Below are positions 7,701 through 17,058 of a stretch of 21,832 nt of DNA, one piece after another. The translations under genes were made by a program, and so were the position numbers. Each line of letters begins with the position of its first letter. The first letter of the stretch is position 1. Source of the DNA: Chloroflexota bacterium. GTDB taxonomy: Bacteria; Chloroflexota; Anaerolineae; Aggregatilineales; Phototrophicaceae. The stretch is taken from positions 1 to 21,832 of the forward strand of contig QGUR01000029.1 of NCBI GenBank assembly GCA_003242205.1, given 5' to 3'. The notes beneath the pieces were generated by a model. It was not told the origin of the DNA, made no database searches, and saw only the letters and a program-made list of their open reading frames with translations.

Positions 7701-8704
7701 CAGGCCACCTCCTCAATGCGAACGCTGCGCCCGGTCTGCGCCGAACGTATGACCGCCAGCCCAATTTTGACTGCTTCCAGACCATCTCTCGCGGTCACGC
7801 GCGGCGTTTCAATCGCTCCCGTCAGCACGTCATAAAAATGCTTGATCTCCGTCACATAGGGCGACTCCGCCAGCGGCGCGGCAGGCACGCCAACGGCGGG
7901 AAGGTCGCGGAGCTGGCTCTCCATGAGGTGGACGCCAACCGGGACGGAACTGCCTGCCGGATGTTCGATCAGCCCGCGTTCCCCGGCAATCTCGAAGCCG
8001 GTGAGGAACATCGGAGGCGGATAGACCCAGCCGCCTTCAACGTGTGTTAGCGCGCCATTTTTGTGCCGCAAGATGGCGAGACAATAGTCTCCGGCGGCGT
8101 TCGGGTCAACGGTGCGCACGCTACGGGCAAAGACGCTCTCCACCTCACCGGCCACCCAGCGCGCATAATCGAAATCATGGATCATCAGATCGAGGATCAT
8201 GCCGCCCGATTTCGCCGGATCGAGGAACCAGTTGTCAGCGGCATGGCGCGGCTGAAAGTTGACGCGCTTGAGCCGTGTGACGGCAACGCGGCCAATCTCC
8301 CCGCTATCGACGGTCGCCTTGGCCAGCGCATATTCGTTGAAAAAACGCACTACGTGCCCAACCAGGAGATGCACGCCTGCCCGCTCGCACGCATCGATCA
8401 TCTCCTGAGCGCCGCTCACCGTGAGCGACAACGGCTTTTCACAGATCACATGCTTGCCGGCGGCAGCCGCCTGCAAAGTCATTTCACGATGCAGATAGGT
8501 CGGCGTACAAATATCGACAACATCGACATCCGGCAACATCTCGTCAAGCGAGTCATAGACACGCCCGCCATATTTCTGCGCCATGGCCTGCGCTCGTTGC
8601 TCATCGAGCGCGACATAGCCCACTATTCTGGCCGGGGTCGCTGCCCACCCTTCGAGATGCGCCGTACCCATAACGCCGACGCCCACCATTCCAACGCGTA
8701 ACAT
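7700..8704 (-). CDS. Gfo/Idh/MocA-family oxidoreductase, copy 2
   Basis: A 334-residue paralogue with a canonical dinucleotide fold: GVGVMG at 8-13, EKP with K90 in HVICEKPLS, and GGMILDLMIHDFDYARW with D172 and H176. The frame is open 79 codons further upstream into the permease gene, but the ATG at 8704 directly precedes the Rossmann strand (MLRVGMVGVG) and has GAAGGAA about 7 bp upstream, so that start is chosen. Members oxidise or epimerise sugars, inositols and sugar acids with NAD(P). Adjacent pairs of such genes often catalyse successive or opposing redox steps on one substrate; that is family knowledge, not shown here. It follows the permease with a 38-bp gap. Confidence 0.94.
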   Translation of the reverse strand: MLRVGMVGVGVMGTAHLEGWAATPARIVGYVALDEQRAQAMAQKYGGRVYDSLDEMLPDVDVVDICTPTYLHREMTLQAAAAGKHVICEKPLSLTVSGAQEMIDACERAGVHLLVGHVVRFFNEYALAKATVDSGEIGRVAVTRLKRVNFQPRHAADNWFLDPAKSGGMILDLMIHDFDYARWVAGEVESVFARSVRTVDPNAAGDYCLAILRHKNGALTHVEGGWVYPPPMFLTGFEIAGERGLIEHPAGSSVPVGVHLMESQLRDLPAVGVPAAPLAESPYVTEIKHFYDVLTGAIETPRVTARDGLEAVKIGLAVIRSAQTGRSVRIEEVA

Positions 8705-8742
8705 AGGGGATTCCTTCGAAGCTGCGACGGAGACGCCCGATC

Positions 8743-9627
8743 TTATTTGACCGCGCCTGCCGTCAAACCGCGAATAAGCTGCCGTGAAAACAGAATATAA
8801 AGGACGACCACGGGAATGATCGCCAGCGTCAACGACGCCAACACGGCATTCCAGTCGTTGACAAACTGCCCCAGAAAGACCTGCGCTCCCAGAGTCACCG
8901 TCTTGACGTTTTCCGACGGCGCGAGGATAAGCGGAAACCACAGGTCATTCCAGATCGGAATCATGTTGAACACGGCGACCGTGCCGAGAGCCGGGCGCAC
9001 CAGCGGCAACGTCATCCAGTAGATGCGATATTCGCTCGCGCCATCGACGCGCGCGGCGTCTTTCAGCTCGCGCGGCACCTGGCGCATGAACTGCGTCATG
9101 ATAAAGATCGCCAGCGGCAATCCTGAGGCAGTATAGACCAGAATCAACGCCCAAAGCGTGTCGGCCAGACCCAGCGCAACCACCAGCCGCAGAATGCCCA
9201 CCGTACCGAGGCGAATCGGAACCATGATGCCAAGCGCCAGATACAGGCCAAGCAGCGTATTGCCGGGGAAACGATATTCCGCCAGCGCATAGGAGGCCAT
9301 TGTTCCGGCCAGCAAAATCAGCACCAGCGCGCCGATTGTCACAATCAGGCTGTTGGCGAAATACAGGCCGAAGTTAGCGTTATTGAAAACCGTCTGGTAG
9401 CCGACCGGGTCCCACGTTTCGGCGGTCGGCAGCGCGTACGGCATCGCAAAAATCGCCCGCCGGTTCTTGAAAGAATTGACAACCACCAGAAAGATTGGGA
9501 AGAGGGCCAGCGCGGTATACAGCAGCAACGCGAGATGCGCCGCCGCCAGTTGCCACAGGCGGCTCAGTTGGAAGCGTCGGGCAACGCGCGTAGTAGAAAC
9601 ATGGGTAGGGTTCAGTGTGGTCGCCAT
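8743..9627 (-). CDS. Sugar ABC transporter permease, MalG type
   Basis: One of two inner-membrane subunits of a carbohydrate importer of the CUT1 kind. The 294-residue protein has about six hydrophobic helices, the first near residues 28-51. A typical EAA loop lies at about 187-211 (ELKDAARVDGASEYRIYW followed by LPLVRP), where the transporter ATPase docks. NSFKN after helix 1 is also usual for MalG-like proteins. The ATG at 9627 lies 3 bp after the stop of the MalF-type gene. No gene for the ATPase is present in the window, so the importer probably uses a shared MsmX-like ATPase encoded elsewhere; this is common for CUT1 systems and is inference here. Confidence 0.95.
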   Translation of the reverse strand: MATTLNPTHVSTTRVARRFQLSRLWQLAAAHLALLLYTALALFPIFLVVVNSFKNRRAIFAMPYALPTAETWDPVGYQTVFNNANFGLYFANSLIVTIGALVLILLAGTMASYALAEYRFPGNTLLGLYLALGIMVPIRLGTVGILRLVVALGLADTLWALILVYTASGLPLAIFIMTQFMRQVPRELKDAARVDGASEYRIYWMTLPLVRPALGTVAVFNMIPIWNDLWFPLILAPSENVKTVTLGAQVFLGQFVNDWNAVLASLTLAIIPVVVLYILFSRQLIRGLTAGAVK

Positions 9628-9630
9628 CGC

Positions 9631-10566
9631 TTAAAGCTGAATGTCCATCTTGAGCAGCCGCCGCTGGAACGTAAACAGGTAGAGCAGCACGCCCGCGAGG
9701 ATAATGAGCAGCATCATGCCGGCAATTGTCGCGCCCATCGTCGGGTTGCCGGGCTGAAGCTGGATGCCGAAGAACGTGCGATAGAAGAACGTGCCGAGAA
9801 TGTCGGTGGCGAAGTTCGGCCCGGCAGTCGCCCGCTGCGTCGTATAGATCAGGTCGAAAGCATTGAAATTGCCGACGAAGGTCAGCACCGCGACGATGCC
9901 CACCGTCGGCAGAATGAGCGGAAACTTGATCTTCCAGAACACATGCCAGGCCGTTGCGCCGTCCACGCGCGCCGCCTCAATCAGTTCATCGGGAATACTG
10001 ATGAGCGCCGCCAGAAACAGCATCATCGGAATGCCGACATACTGCCACACCGACACCAGTGACAGGACCGGAAGTGCGGTCGTTTCCAGACCCAGCCACG
10101 GCTGATTTTCAATACCAAACAAGCCGAGGATGTCTCCGCTGATGCCCCACAGGGGATTGAGGATCAGCCGCCAGATGAACCCGACAAGCACGACCGACAG
10201 CACCGTCGGCGTGAAGATCAGCGTGCGGTAGATGGCGCGGCCTTTGATGAACTGCGAACTGAGCAGCGACGCCAGAAACAACCCAATCGGGTTCTGCACC
10301 AGCATATGAATGGCAAAGAATACAAGGTTATTCTTGAGCGCGCCGAAAAAGCGCGGCGCCCACAGCGGTTCCGTCAGCAGGCGCTGGTAATTGTTCAGTC
10401 CAACAAAAACGTACTCACCCGATTCACCCGGAGCGTATAAGCTCAGGCGAAGCGAATCGAGCAGCGGAAATATCATGAAGGCGGTATAGATGATGACCGC
10501 CGGTGCCAGAAAAACGATGATGTGGATCGGGAATGGCTTGCGCCGCGTCGTCCCGCTTCTCTGCAT
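9631..10566 (-). CDS. Sugar ABC transporter permease, MalF type
   Basis: The partner permease of the same importer, 311 residues from the chosen start. It has a short basic N-terminus, a first helix near residues 14-38, about five more helices, and the EAA loop at about 194-218 (ELIEAARVDGATAWHVFWK followed by LPLILP). The start at 10566 is preferred because GAGG lies 8 bp upstream and because the 14 extra codons back to another ATG at 10608 do not look like coding sequence; the longer form cannot be excluded. A 184-bp gap with a strong hairpin separates it from the binding-protein gene, while the next permease follows after 3 bp. Confidence 0.94.
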   Translation of the reverse strand: MQRSGTTRRKPFPIHIIVFLAPAVIIYTAFMIFPLLDSLRLSLYAPGESGEYVFVGLNNYQRLLTEPLWAPRFFGALKNNLVFFAIHMLVQNPIGLFLASLLSSQFIKGRAIYRTLIFTPTVLSVVLVGFIWRLILNPLWGISGDILGLFGIENQPWLGLETTALPVLSLVSVWQYVGIPMMLFLAALISIPDELIEAARVDGATAWHVFWKIKFPLILPTVGIVAVLTFVGNFNAFDLIYTTQRATAGPNFATDILGTFFYRTFFGIQLQPGNPTMGATIAGMMLLIILAGVLLYLFTFQRRLLKMDIQL

Positions 10567-10688
10567 TCGGCCTGCCTCTGTCTTCTGCCGGGCGGGGAAA
10601 CCACCCATCCTTGCCCCCTGCGCGGCCCGGCCGGGTGGCAGGGGTATGACCGGTTCCGCCGCCCCGCTGCGCTAAGACCCAAAGCTCT

Positions 10689-10727
10689 CCCCGGCCTCTT
10701 CTCCTGCGCCGGAGAGAGAGGCCGGGG
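10689..10727 (-). other. Strong intergenic hairpin between binding protein and permease
   Basis: CCCCGGCCTCT (10689-10699) pairs with AGAGGCCGGGG (10717-10727) as an 11-bp perfect stem. It continues, after a single bulged G at 10716, into TCTCC/GGAGA around the 6-nt loop TGCGCC. It stands 24 bp past the end of the binding-protein gene in the direction of transcription, with no T-tract after it. Such elements commonly stabilise the upstream mRNA or cause partial termination, which would keep binding protein in excess over permeases. The sequence also resembles dispersed intergenic palindromes of GC-rich bacteria. Confidence 0.65.
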
Positions 10728-10750
10728 TGCAGGTTACAACATCGAACCGA

Positions 10751-12016
10751 TCACGAATTGCGCTGCTGTGGCTCGTACCACGCCTCAAGGCCGGCCTGTA
10801 CGGTGTCAGCGGCTTCCTGCGGCGTCACTTCGCCGTTGAGCAACTGCGCGCTCATCGCCCACAGGTCGTTCTCGTTGTTCGGCTCGCCACGAGAGAGAAT
10901 CTGGTACGACGAGCGAATGGTCGATTCGCATTCGCTGCGCCAGCTCAGGAATTCCTGCGCCAGCGGATCGTCCACCGTGATCTCGTGGTTCGACAGGCTG
11001 AAGAAGCCGGGCAGCGCGTTCGAGTAAAGCTGCGCGAACTCGGCCGTGGTCATCCACTCAAGGAAGGCGCGTGCCTCTTCCGGATGCTCGGTCGCCGCGT
11101 TCATACCCATCGCGATATCGGTATGGTCGCTGATGTAGCAGGTGTCCGCACCTTCGGGAAGCGGCGGCTTGAAAGCGCCCATCTCGAAGTCGACCAGCGG
11201 GCGGAATACCGAGATTTCCCACGAGCCAGCCGGGAAGATGGCTGCCTGGCCGAGCGTGAACATATTCTGCGAGTCGGGGTAAGAAATCGCCTGATAGCCC
11301 GGTGGCAGGTATGGCCGCCAGCGCGCCAGCGCTTCGAACGCCTCGAGGAAGCCGCCTTCGTTATATTTGGCGGTTCCTTCGATCAAACCAAGCCGGCCTT
11401 CCTCGCCCTTCCAGTAGTTGGGGCCGATGTTCTGGTAGCCCATCGTCGCGGCTTCCCACTGGTCGACAGTGCCCATCGCCAGCGGCACATATCCGGCGTC
11501 CTGAATGGTTTGCAGGATCGACAGGAATTCCGCTTCGGTCTCCGGCTCTTCCAGCCCCAGTTCATTGAAAATGTCCTGGTTATAGATGAAACCGTGAATG
11601 ACCGAGGCCATCGGCACGCAAAAGACGCTGGAACCATCATCGGTAATCCAGGCGCTCTTGGCGACATCGCTGAAGTTCTCCATACCGGGCAGGTCGGTCA
11701 GATCGGCCAGATAGCCCTGCTGGAAAAGCTGGAGCGACAGGTCAAACGGGCGGCAGGTGATCAGGTCGCCCGCCGTACCGCCTTCCAGTTTGGCGTTCAG
11801 CGCTGCGTTGTACTCGGTCGGCGCTGCCGGCTGAAACTCGACGTTGATGTTCGGGTGCTGCGCTTCAAAGGCTGGAATAATGACCTCATTCCAGATGGCG
11901 AGGTCGTCGTTACGCCAGCTTTCGATCGTCAGCGTAACCGTCTCGTCCTGAGCGGCCACAAGTCCAGCGCTCAGGGCTACCGTTAGAATGAATACCAGCG
12001 AGAAGAATTTCTTCAT
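10751..12016 (-). CDS. Extracellular sugar-binding protein of ABC importer
   Basis: The 421-residue solute-binding protein that captures the sugar outside the cell and delivers it to the two permeases. Residues 1-22 form a Sec signal peptide (MKKFF, hydrophobic core, then VAA before QDE). There is no lipobox cysteine, so it looks secreted or held by other means rather than lipid-anchored. The mature part has family-1 binding-protein features: an N-terminal strand LTIESWR, WNEVIIPAFEAQHPNINVEF, a GDLITC region, and several exposed aromatic residues suited to sugar stacking. TAGGAG stands about 10 bp before the ATG. The ligand cannot be told from sequence; linkage to nagA suggests an N-acetylated sugar or its oligomer. 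Confidence 0.94.
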   Translation of the reverse strand: MKKFFSLVFILTVALSAGLVAAQDETVTLTIESWRNDDLAIWNEVIIPAFEAQHPNINVEFQPAAPTEYNAALNAKLEGGTAGDLITCRPFDLSLQLFQQGYLADLTDLPGMENFSDVAKSAWITDDGSSVFCVPMASVIHGFIYNQDIFNELGLEEPETEAEFLSILQTIQDAGYVPLAMGTVDQWEAATMGYQNIGPNYWKGEEGRLGLIEGTAKYNEGGFLEAFEALARWRPYLPPGYQAISYPDSQNMFTLGQAAIFPAGSWEISVFRPLVDFEMGAFKPPLPEGADTCYISDHTDIAMGMNAATEHPEEARAFLEWMTTAEFAQLYSNALPGFFSLSNHEITVDDPLAQEFLSWRSECESTIRSSYQILSRGEPNNENDLWAMSAQLLNGEVTPQEAADTVQAGLEAWYEPQQRNS

Positions 12017-12145
12017 ACCTAAACACTCCTATATACCAAGTAAGTAAATGAGGTGGCGCGAGTCGTGCCAGCAACTCGTCCCCGATCCCTTGACTTCGGT
12101 CGGGAACCACATACCTTACTATAACGCATATTGACACGAACTGGT
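12017..12145 (-). promoter_or_regulatory. Leader and possible control region of the sugar-binding protein gene
   Basis: This 129-bp gap follows the ROK kinase gene and holds two small inverted repeats. CCCGATC (12081-12087) pairs with GGTCGGG (12098-12104), including one G-T pair, and CGAGT (12059-12063) pairs with ACTCG (12074-12078). On the minus strand TATAGT (12123-12118) resembles a -10 box, but no good -35 partner was found. The region could hold a second promoter or an operator; no regulator gene is present in the window. Confidence 0.3.
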
Positions 12146-13093
12146 CTAGCGCCAGTCCAACCCATACCAGACAAGCGCCGCGGCTCCCAAAGCGCTCTCC
12201 TGCACCTCTGAAAGAACAAAGCGCAGCCCATCTGCCGTGACGGGCAGCACCCGTCGCCGCAGCTCGCGTTCCGCTTCCGGCAGCAGATACGAAGCCGCCG
12301 CCAGCCCCAGCCCGCCGCCCAACACCACCAGCGCCGGGTTCAGAATGCCGGCGCAGCAGGCGATGATCGCGCCCAGCCAGCGCCCACCTTCCGCCAGTAC
12401 GCGCAGCGCCAGCGCGTCGTTCTGCCCGGCGGCGCGCACCACGTCGGCGGCATCCGGCGTTTCGAGTCTGGCAAGCAAACTCTCAGGATACTCAGCGCGA
12501 TATTCGAGTACGGCAGCGCGAAAGCCGACGCCAGAGACGTACATCTCCGGGCAACCGCGCAGGCCGCAGGCGCAGGCGCGCCCCTCCGGATCAAGGGAAA
12601 GGTGGCCAATCTCGGTCGGAAAAAAGGTCGCGCCGGTGATGAGCTGGCCACCGGTCACCGCGCCACCGCCCAATCCCGTGCCAACCGCGACGTAGACGAA
12701 ATCGCTGCACTTCCGGGCCGCGCCATAAACCATCTCGCCCAGCGCCAGCGCGTTGGCGTCCTTCTGCATGAACACCGGCATATCCCCAAGCCGCGCCCGC
12801 AGGCCGCCGCGCAGATCGACCGACTTCCAGCCCAGATTGACCGCGTTATGAACGAAACCGCTGCTGCTATCCACCTGACCGGGCGAACAAACGCCGACTC
12901 CGGCAACCTCACCCGGAGCCTGCGCCATCATGCGCCGCACGCCATCCGCAATCCGGTCGATGACGGCCTCAGCGCCTTCGGCTGCGAGCGTCGGCGTCTG
13001 GTCGCGGGCAAGGACGTTGCCCTGCCGGTCCGCCAGCGCAAAGGCGATTTTCGTGCCGCCCATGTCCACGCCGATGGCGTATGGTGCTGTCAT
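12146..13093 (-). CDS. ROK-family sugar kinase
   Basis: A cytoplasmic ATP-dependent kinase for glucose, N-acetylglucosamine, N-acetylmannosamine or a similar sugar. The 315-residue protein starts straight at the ATP-binding strand (YAIGVDMGGTK), so the DNA-binding domain of ROK repressors is absent and it should be an enzyme. MQKDANALALGE supplies the catalytic base D112, and GTGLGGG the phosphate loop. EIGH with H164 and the CACGLRGC cluster (C174, C176, C181) form the structural zinc site of ROK kinases, here complete. GAGG lies upstream of the ATG. It is 72 bp downstream of the GGT-like gene and 129 bp upstream of the binding protein. With NagA in the same cluster, N-acetylglucosamine is a reasonable substrate guess. 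Confidence 0.94.
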   Translation of the reverse strand: MTAPYAIGVDMGGTKIAFALADRQGNVLARDQTPTLAAEGAEAVIDRIADGVRRMMAQAPGEVAGVGVCSPGQVDSSSGFVHNAVNLGWKSVDLRGGLRARLGDMPVFMQKDANALALGEMVYGAARKCSDFVYVAVGTGLGGGAVTGGQLITGATFFPTEIGHLSLDPEGRACACGLRGCPEMYVSGVGFRAAVLEYRAEYPESLLARLETPDAADVVRAAGQNDALALRVLAEGGRWLGAIIACCAGILNPALVVLGGGLGLAAASYLLPEAERELRRRVLPVTADGLRFVLSEVQESALGAAALVWYGLDWR

Positions 13094-13165
13094 GAAAGCC
13101 TCACACCTAAGTGATGTCGATCAATCAAGGTCGATTCACGCTGCCGGTCAGATGGGATTCAGCCC

Positions 13166-14785
<1,620 letters not shown>

Positions 14786-14817
14786 GAGCTTCCGTTTCTC
14801 CTGCTACGATTGCATGT

Positions 14818-14847
14818 AATGTAACCGCCGGGATTGAGGGGCGTCAA
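14818..14847 (-). promoter_or_regulatory. Candidate promoter for the GGT-like gene and cluster
   Basis: On the minus strand TTGACG (14847-14842, five of six consensus positions) is followed after 18 bp by TACATT (14823-14818, four of six). Transcription would start about 10 bp later and run into the AGGAGA at 14800-14795 ahead of the ATG at 14785. It could serve the whole sugar cluster. It rests on motif matching only. Confidence 0.38.
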
Positions 14848-14955
14848 GCAGCCATGGATACAGCCTGTGTTAGCTTTGGATTTGCTGAGAAGCCGTCGCG
14901 CTCCGCCCGATTTCGGCTAGACTTTTGCGGTCAGTTGTTTATGGAAACGGTGGTT

Positions 14956-16635
14956 ATGAAACGACTGGTATCCATTGCCTTTTGCGTCATTGTAATGTTC
15001 CTGATTTCAGCACGGCCCGCGCCCGCCCAGAGTTTTCAGGAAGGCAAGCCGCTGGACTGGCCGGTTGCGATGCCTGCCGGGCCGAGCACGTGGCTGCTGG
15101 GCCAGCCCTATGGCAACACGACTGGCGCGTTCGCGCGCGGCAGCATGTGGTATTCGGCAGGCCAGCGCCTGCACTTTGGCATCGACATCAGTATGCCGTG
15201 TGGCACGCCGCTGGTCGCCGTCGCCGAAGGCGAGGTGCGCGGCGTCGATGACCTCGGTTTCGGCTCCGGCCCGCACAATCTGATCCTGCGCCATGAAGCC
15301 TATGGCATCACCACGCTCTACGGGCATCTGCTGGAGCGGCCGCCGCTGGTCAACGGGCAATGGGTGGAGCGCGGGCAGGTCGTCGGGCTGTCAGGCGATC
15401 CCGACGGCACGTGCGACTCGCGCCCGCACCTGCATCTCGAAGTGCGTTCGCTGGACTATTTCACCGCCTATAACCCGGTCGAATACATCAACGCTGCCTG
15501 GCACAGCCTGTCGACCGTTGGCTCATACAGCGAGCAGGTTTTCCAGCGCGATCTGGATAACCCACGCCGCTGGCTGACGCTGCTTGACCAGCCAACCGTC
15601 GCCTTTGGGGGTGGCGCGCTCAACAATTACGCTGCCGCCTGGCCCTCCGGCAGCCAGCCGCCGGCAAACCCACCGCTGCCCCGTGAAGCCAGCCCGCTGC
15701 CCGAAAACGCGACCGTGCGCCAGCGCAGGCTCGGTTACGAAGGTTGCTGTTTCTGGCCCTGGTGGCATGCCACCGACCCAAACCTGCTTTACACCATCGA
15801 CGGCCCCGCCGGGCAACGGGCCAATGTCTACGCCTGGCAAATTGGGCCAGAAACGACTTTCGACATCGTTCAGCAGGCCCCACCGCCCTTCACCTCTCCT
15901 GATGGTAGCTACGAACTGCGGCTGGCTGGCGATATGACGGCCATTTACAACACGGCTACGGGCGAAGCGTGGGCGGTTCCGACGAACGGCGAAATCGCAG
16001 CCCTCAGCCCTGATAACAGCCGGTTGCTCTGGCTGACGCGCGACGGCCTCTCCATCCCTGGCAGCGAACCACCGCTGACGCAGATCTGGATTTCCGGCGC
16101 GCGCGGCGAAAACCCACAGATGATCGCCGAGCAGCGCGGCGGCTCGGCTCGATGGCTCGACTCGGAGCGCGTGCTCATAACCACCAGCGAGCGGCAGGTA
16201 TCGACGCTGCAGATATATCATGTTGCGGATGGTTCGACCTACGAGTTGGGACGCTGGACGCGGCTGCGCGGTCTGGATGTCGCTCCGGGCGGTGGCCGTC
16301 TCATATTCTACCTCACCTTCCAGGACGATCCGCAACTGGATGGGGTCTATGTGATCGACACACAGCCCGGCGCGGTGGCCCGCCAACTGCCGTGGTTTGG
16401 CGCATGGAAGTGGCGCGACGCCAGCAGCGTCTATTACATCCCCTTCCAACCGGACGACAATCTGCACAGTCTGGCCTACTACGATCTGGAAACCGGCGAA
16501 AACCGGATGCTGGTAACGCCCGATCACATGGCCTTCACCGTCGCGAATGGTGACTGGAGCGTGTCTGCCGATGGGCAGCGTATCGTCTATCTGAACGCCA
16601 ATGACCTGACCATGTGGCTGCTGGAAATCCAGTAA
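14956..16635 (+). CDS. Secreted M23 peptidase with C-terminal beta-propeller-like region
   Basis: A 559-residue exported protein. The start at 14956 (MKRLVSIAFC) begins a clear signal peptide ending near APA-QS at residues 22-26; upstream in-frame codons give no sensible N-terminus. The LytM/M23 metallopeptidase domain spans about 45-185 and keeps all key residues: H73 and D77 in HFGIDIS, H124 in LYGHL, and H158 and H160 in PHLHLEV. Such enzymes cut peptide cross-links of cell walls or other glycine-containing peptides. From about residue 275 the protein changes to short repeats with SPDG, SPDN, SADG and W/Y-rich strands, like TolB or WD40-type propellers. An odd aromatic patch, CCFWPWW, lies near the junction. 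The arrangement suggests wall remodelling guided by a binding domain. Confidence 0.9.
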   Translation: MKRLVSIAFCVIVMFLISARPAPAQSFQEGKPLDWPVAMPAGPSTWLLGQPYGNTTGAFARGSMWYSAGQRLHFGIDISMPCGTPLVAVAEGEVRGVDDLGFGSGPHNLILRHEAYGITTLYGHLLERPPLVNGQWVERGQVVGLSGDPDGTCDSRPHLHLEVRSLDYFTAYNPVEYINAAWHSLSTVGSYSEQVFQRDLDNPRRWLTLLDQPTVAFGGGALNNYAAAWPSGSQPPANPPLPREASPLPENATVRQRRLGYEGCCFWPWWHATDPNLLYTIDGPAGQRANVYAWQIGPETTFDIVQQAPPPFTSPDGSYELRLAGDMTAIYNTATGEAWAVPTNGEIAALSPDNSRLLWLTRDGLSIPGSEPPLTQIWISGARGENPQMIAEQRGGSARWLDSERVLITTSERQVSTLQIYHVADGSTYELGRWTRLRGLDVAPGGGRLIFYLTFQDDPQLDGVYVIDTQPGAVARQLPWFGAWKWRDASSVYYIPFQPDDNLHSLAYYDLETGENRMLVTPDHMAFTVANGDWSVSADGQRIVYLNANDLTMWLLEIQ

Positions 16636-17058
16636 CCGCCACACCTGTCAAAAAGGACAGCCAATTATCTGTCCGAAGGCGCGATGTGCCGCGCGTCCGG
16701 TTTCGAGATAGTGAAAGGCGGATATGAGCAGATGCAACTGGGCCAGAGAGGAAAAACCGGACGCCGCCGCGCCACGAGTGCCTCGAAAAACCGTGCGCGT
16801 TGTCTCGGCGTTTTCAGCCGGGACGCAATTCTGGCGAGATTGCAATACGGCTCACTATAGCCCATAATATCTCATAATGGACGAAAGTGGACTGGTAGCC
16901 ATCCATTCGATATGACGATATAATCGAACAGATGTTTCACTATCGATCCGGTTAGCGACATAAAGTATCAGGGATGGCGCAACGAAACCACTGCGCCATC
17001 CGTAATCTCTCTCCAGTGTCATCCGCGCCGGCTTTTCAGAACCGATCAGGAGGCCTGC
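16636..17058 (+). other. 423-bp non-coding region before the ABC exporter operon
   Basis: No convincing gene was found here. Short minus-strand reading frames lack ribosome sites and resemble nothing I know. Right after the M23 stop, GGACAG (16655-16660) can pair either with CTGTC upstream (16645-16649) or with CTGTCC downstream (16669-16674), so two mutually exclusive small hairpins are possible. Farther on, GCGTCCGGTTT (16693-16703) and AAACCGGACGC (16754-16764) form a perfect 11-bp inverted repeat 50 bp apart. An AT-rich patch at about 16855-16925 contains a perfect TATAAT at 16919-16924 but no clear -35 box; it is the likely promoter zone of the exporter genes. Confidence 0.6.
16972..17001 (+). 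promoter_or_regulatory. Perfect 10-bp hairpin in the leader of the ABC exporter genes
   Basis: GGATGGCGCA (16972-16981) and TGCGCCATCC (16992-17001) are exact reverse complements around a 10-nt loop. It lies about 50 bp downstream of the TATAAT at 16919 and ends 57 bp before the TTG start at 17059. No T-tract follows on either strand, so a simple intrinsic terminator is unlikely; an operator or an mRNA leader element fits better. Confidence 0.55.

Noticed and set aside
8705..8941. N-terminal extension of the second oxidoreductase by 79 codons
   Set aside because: It overlaps the permease gene, and the normal Rossmann start follows the ATG at 8704, which has a good ribosome site.
10727..11986. 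A 419-codon open frame on the plus strand opposite the binding-protein gene
   Set aside because: The minus-strand gene has a signal peptide, a ribosome site and family features; the opposite frame has none and mirrors its codon bias.
12146..13093. ROK protein as a transcriptional repressor of the cluster
   Set aside because: There is no helix-turn-helix domain before the ATP-binding strand, and the kinase base and zinc site are intact.
16648..16865. Two minus-strand frames of about 65 codons in the gap before the ABC genes
   Set aside because: No ribosome site, unlike codon use and no recognisable motif; the region is better explained by inverted repeats.
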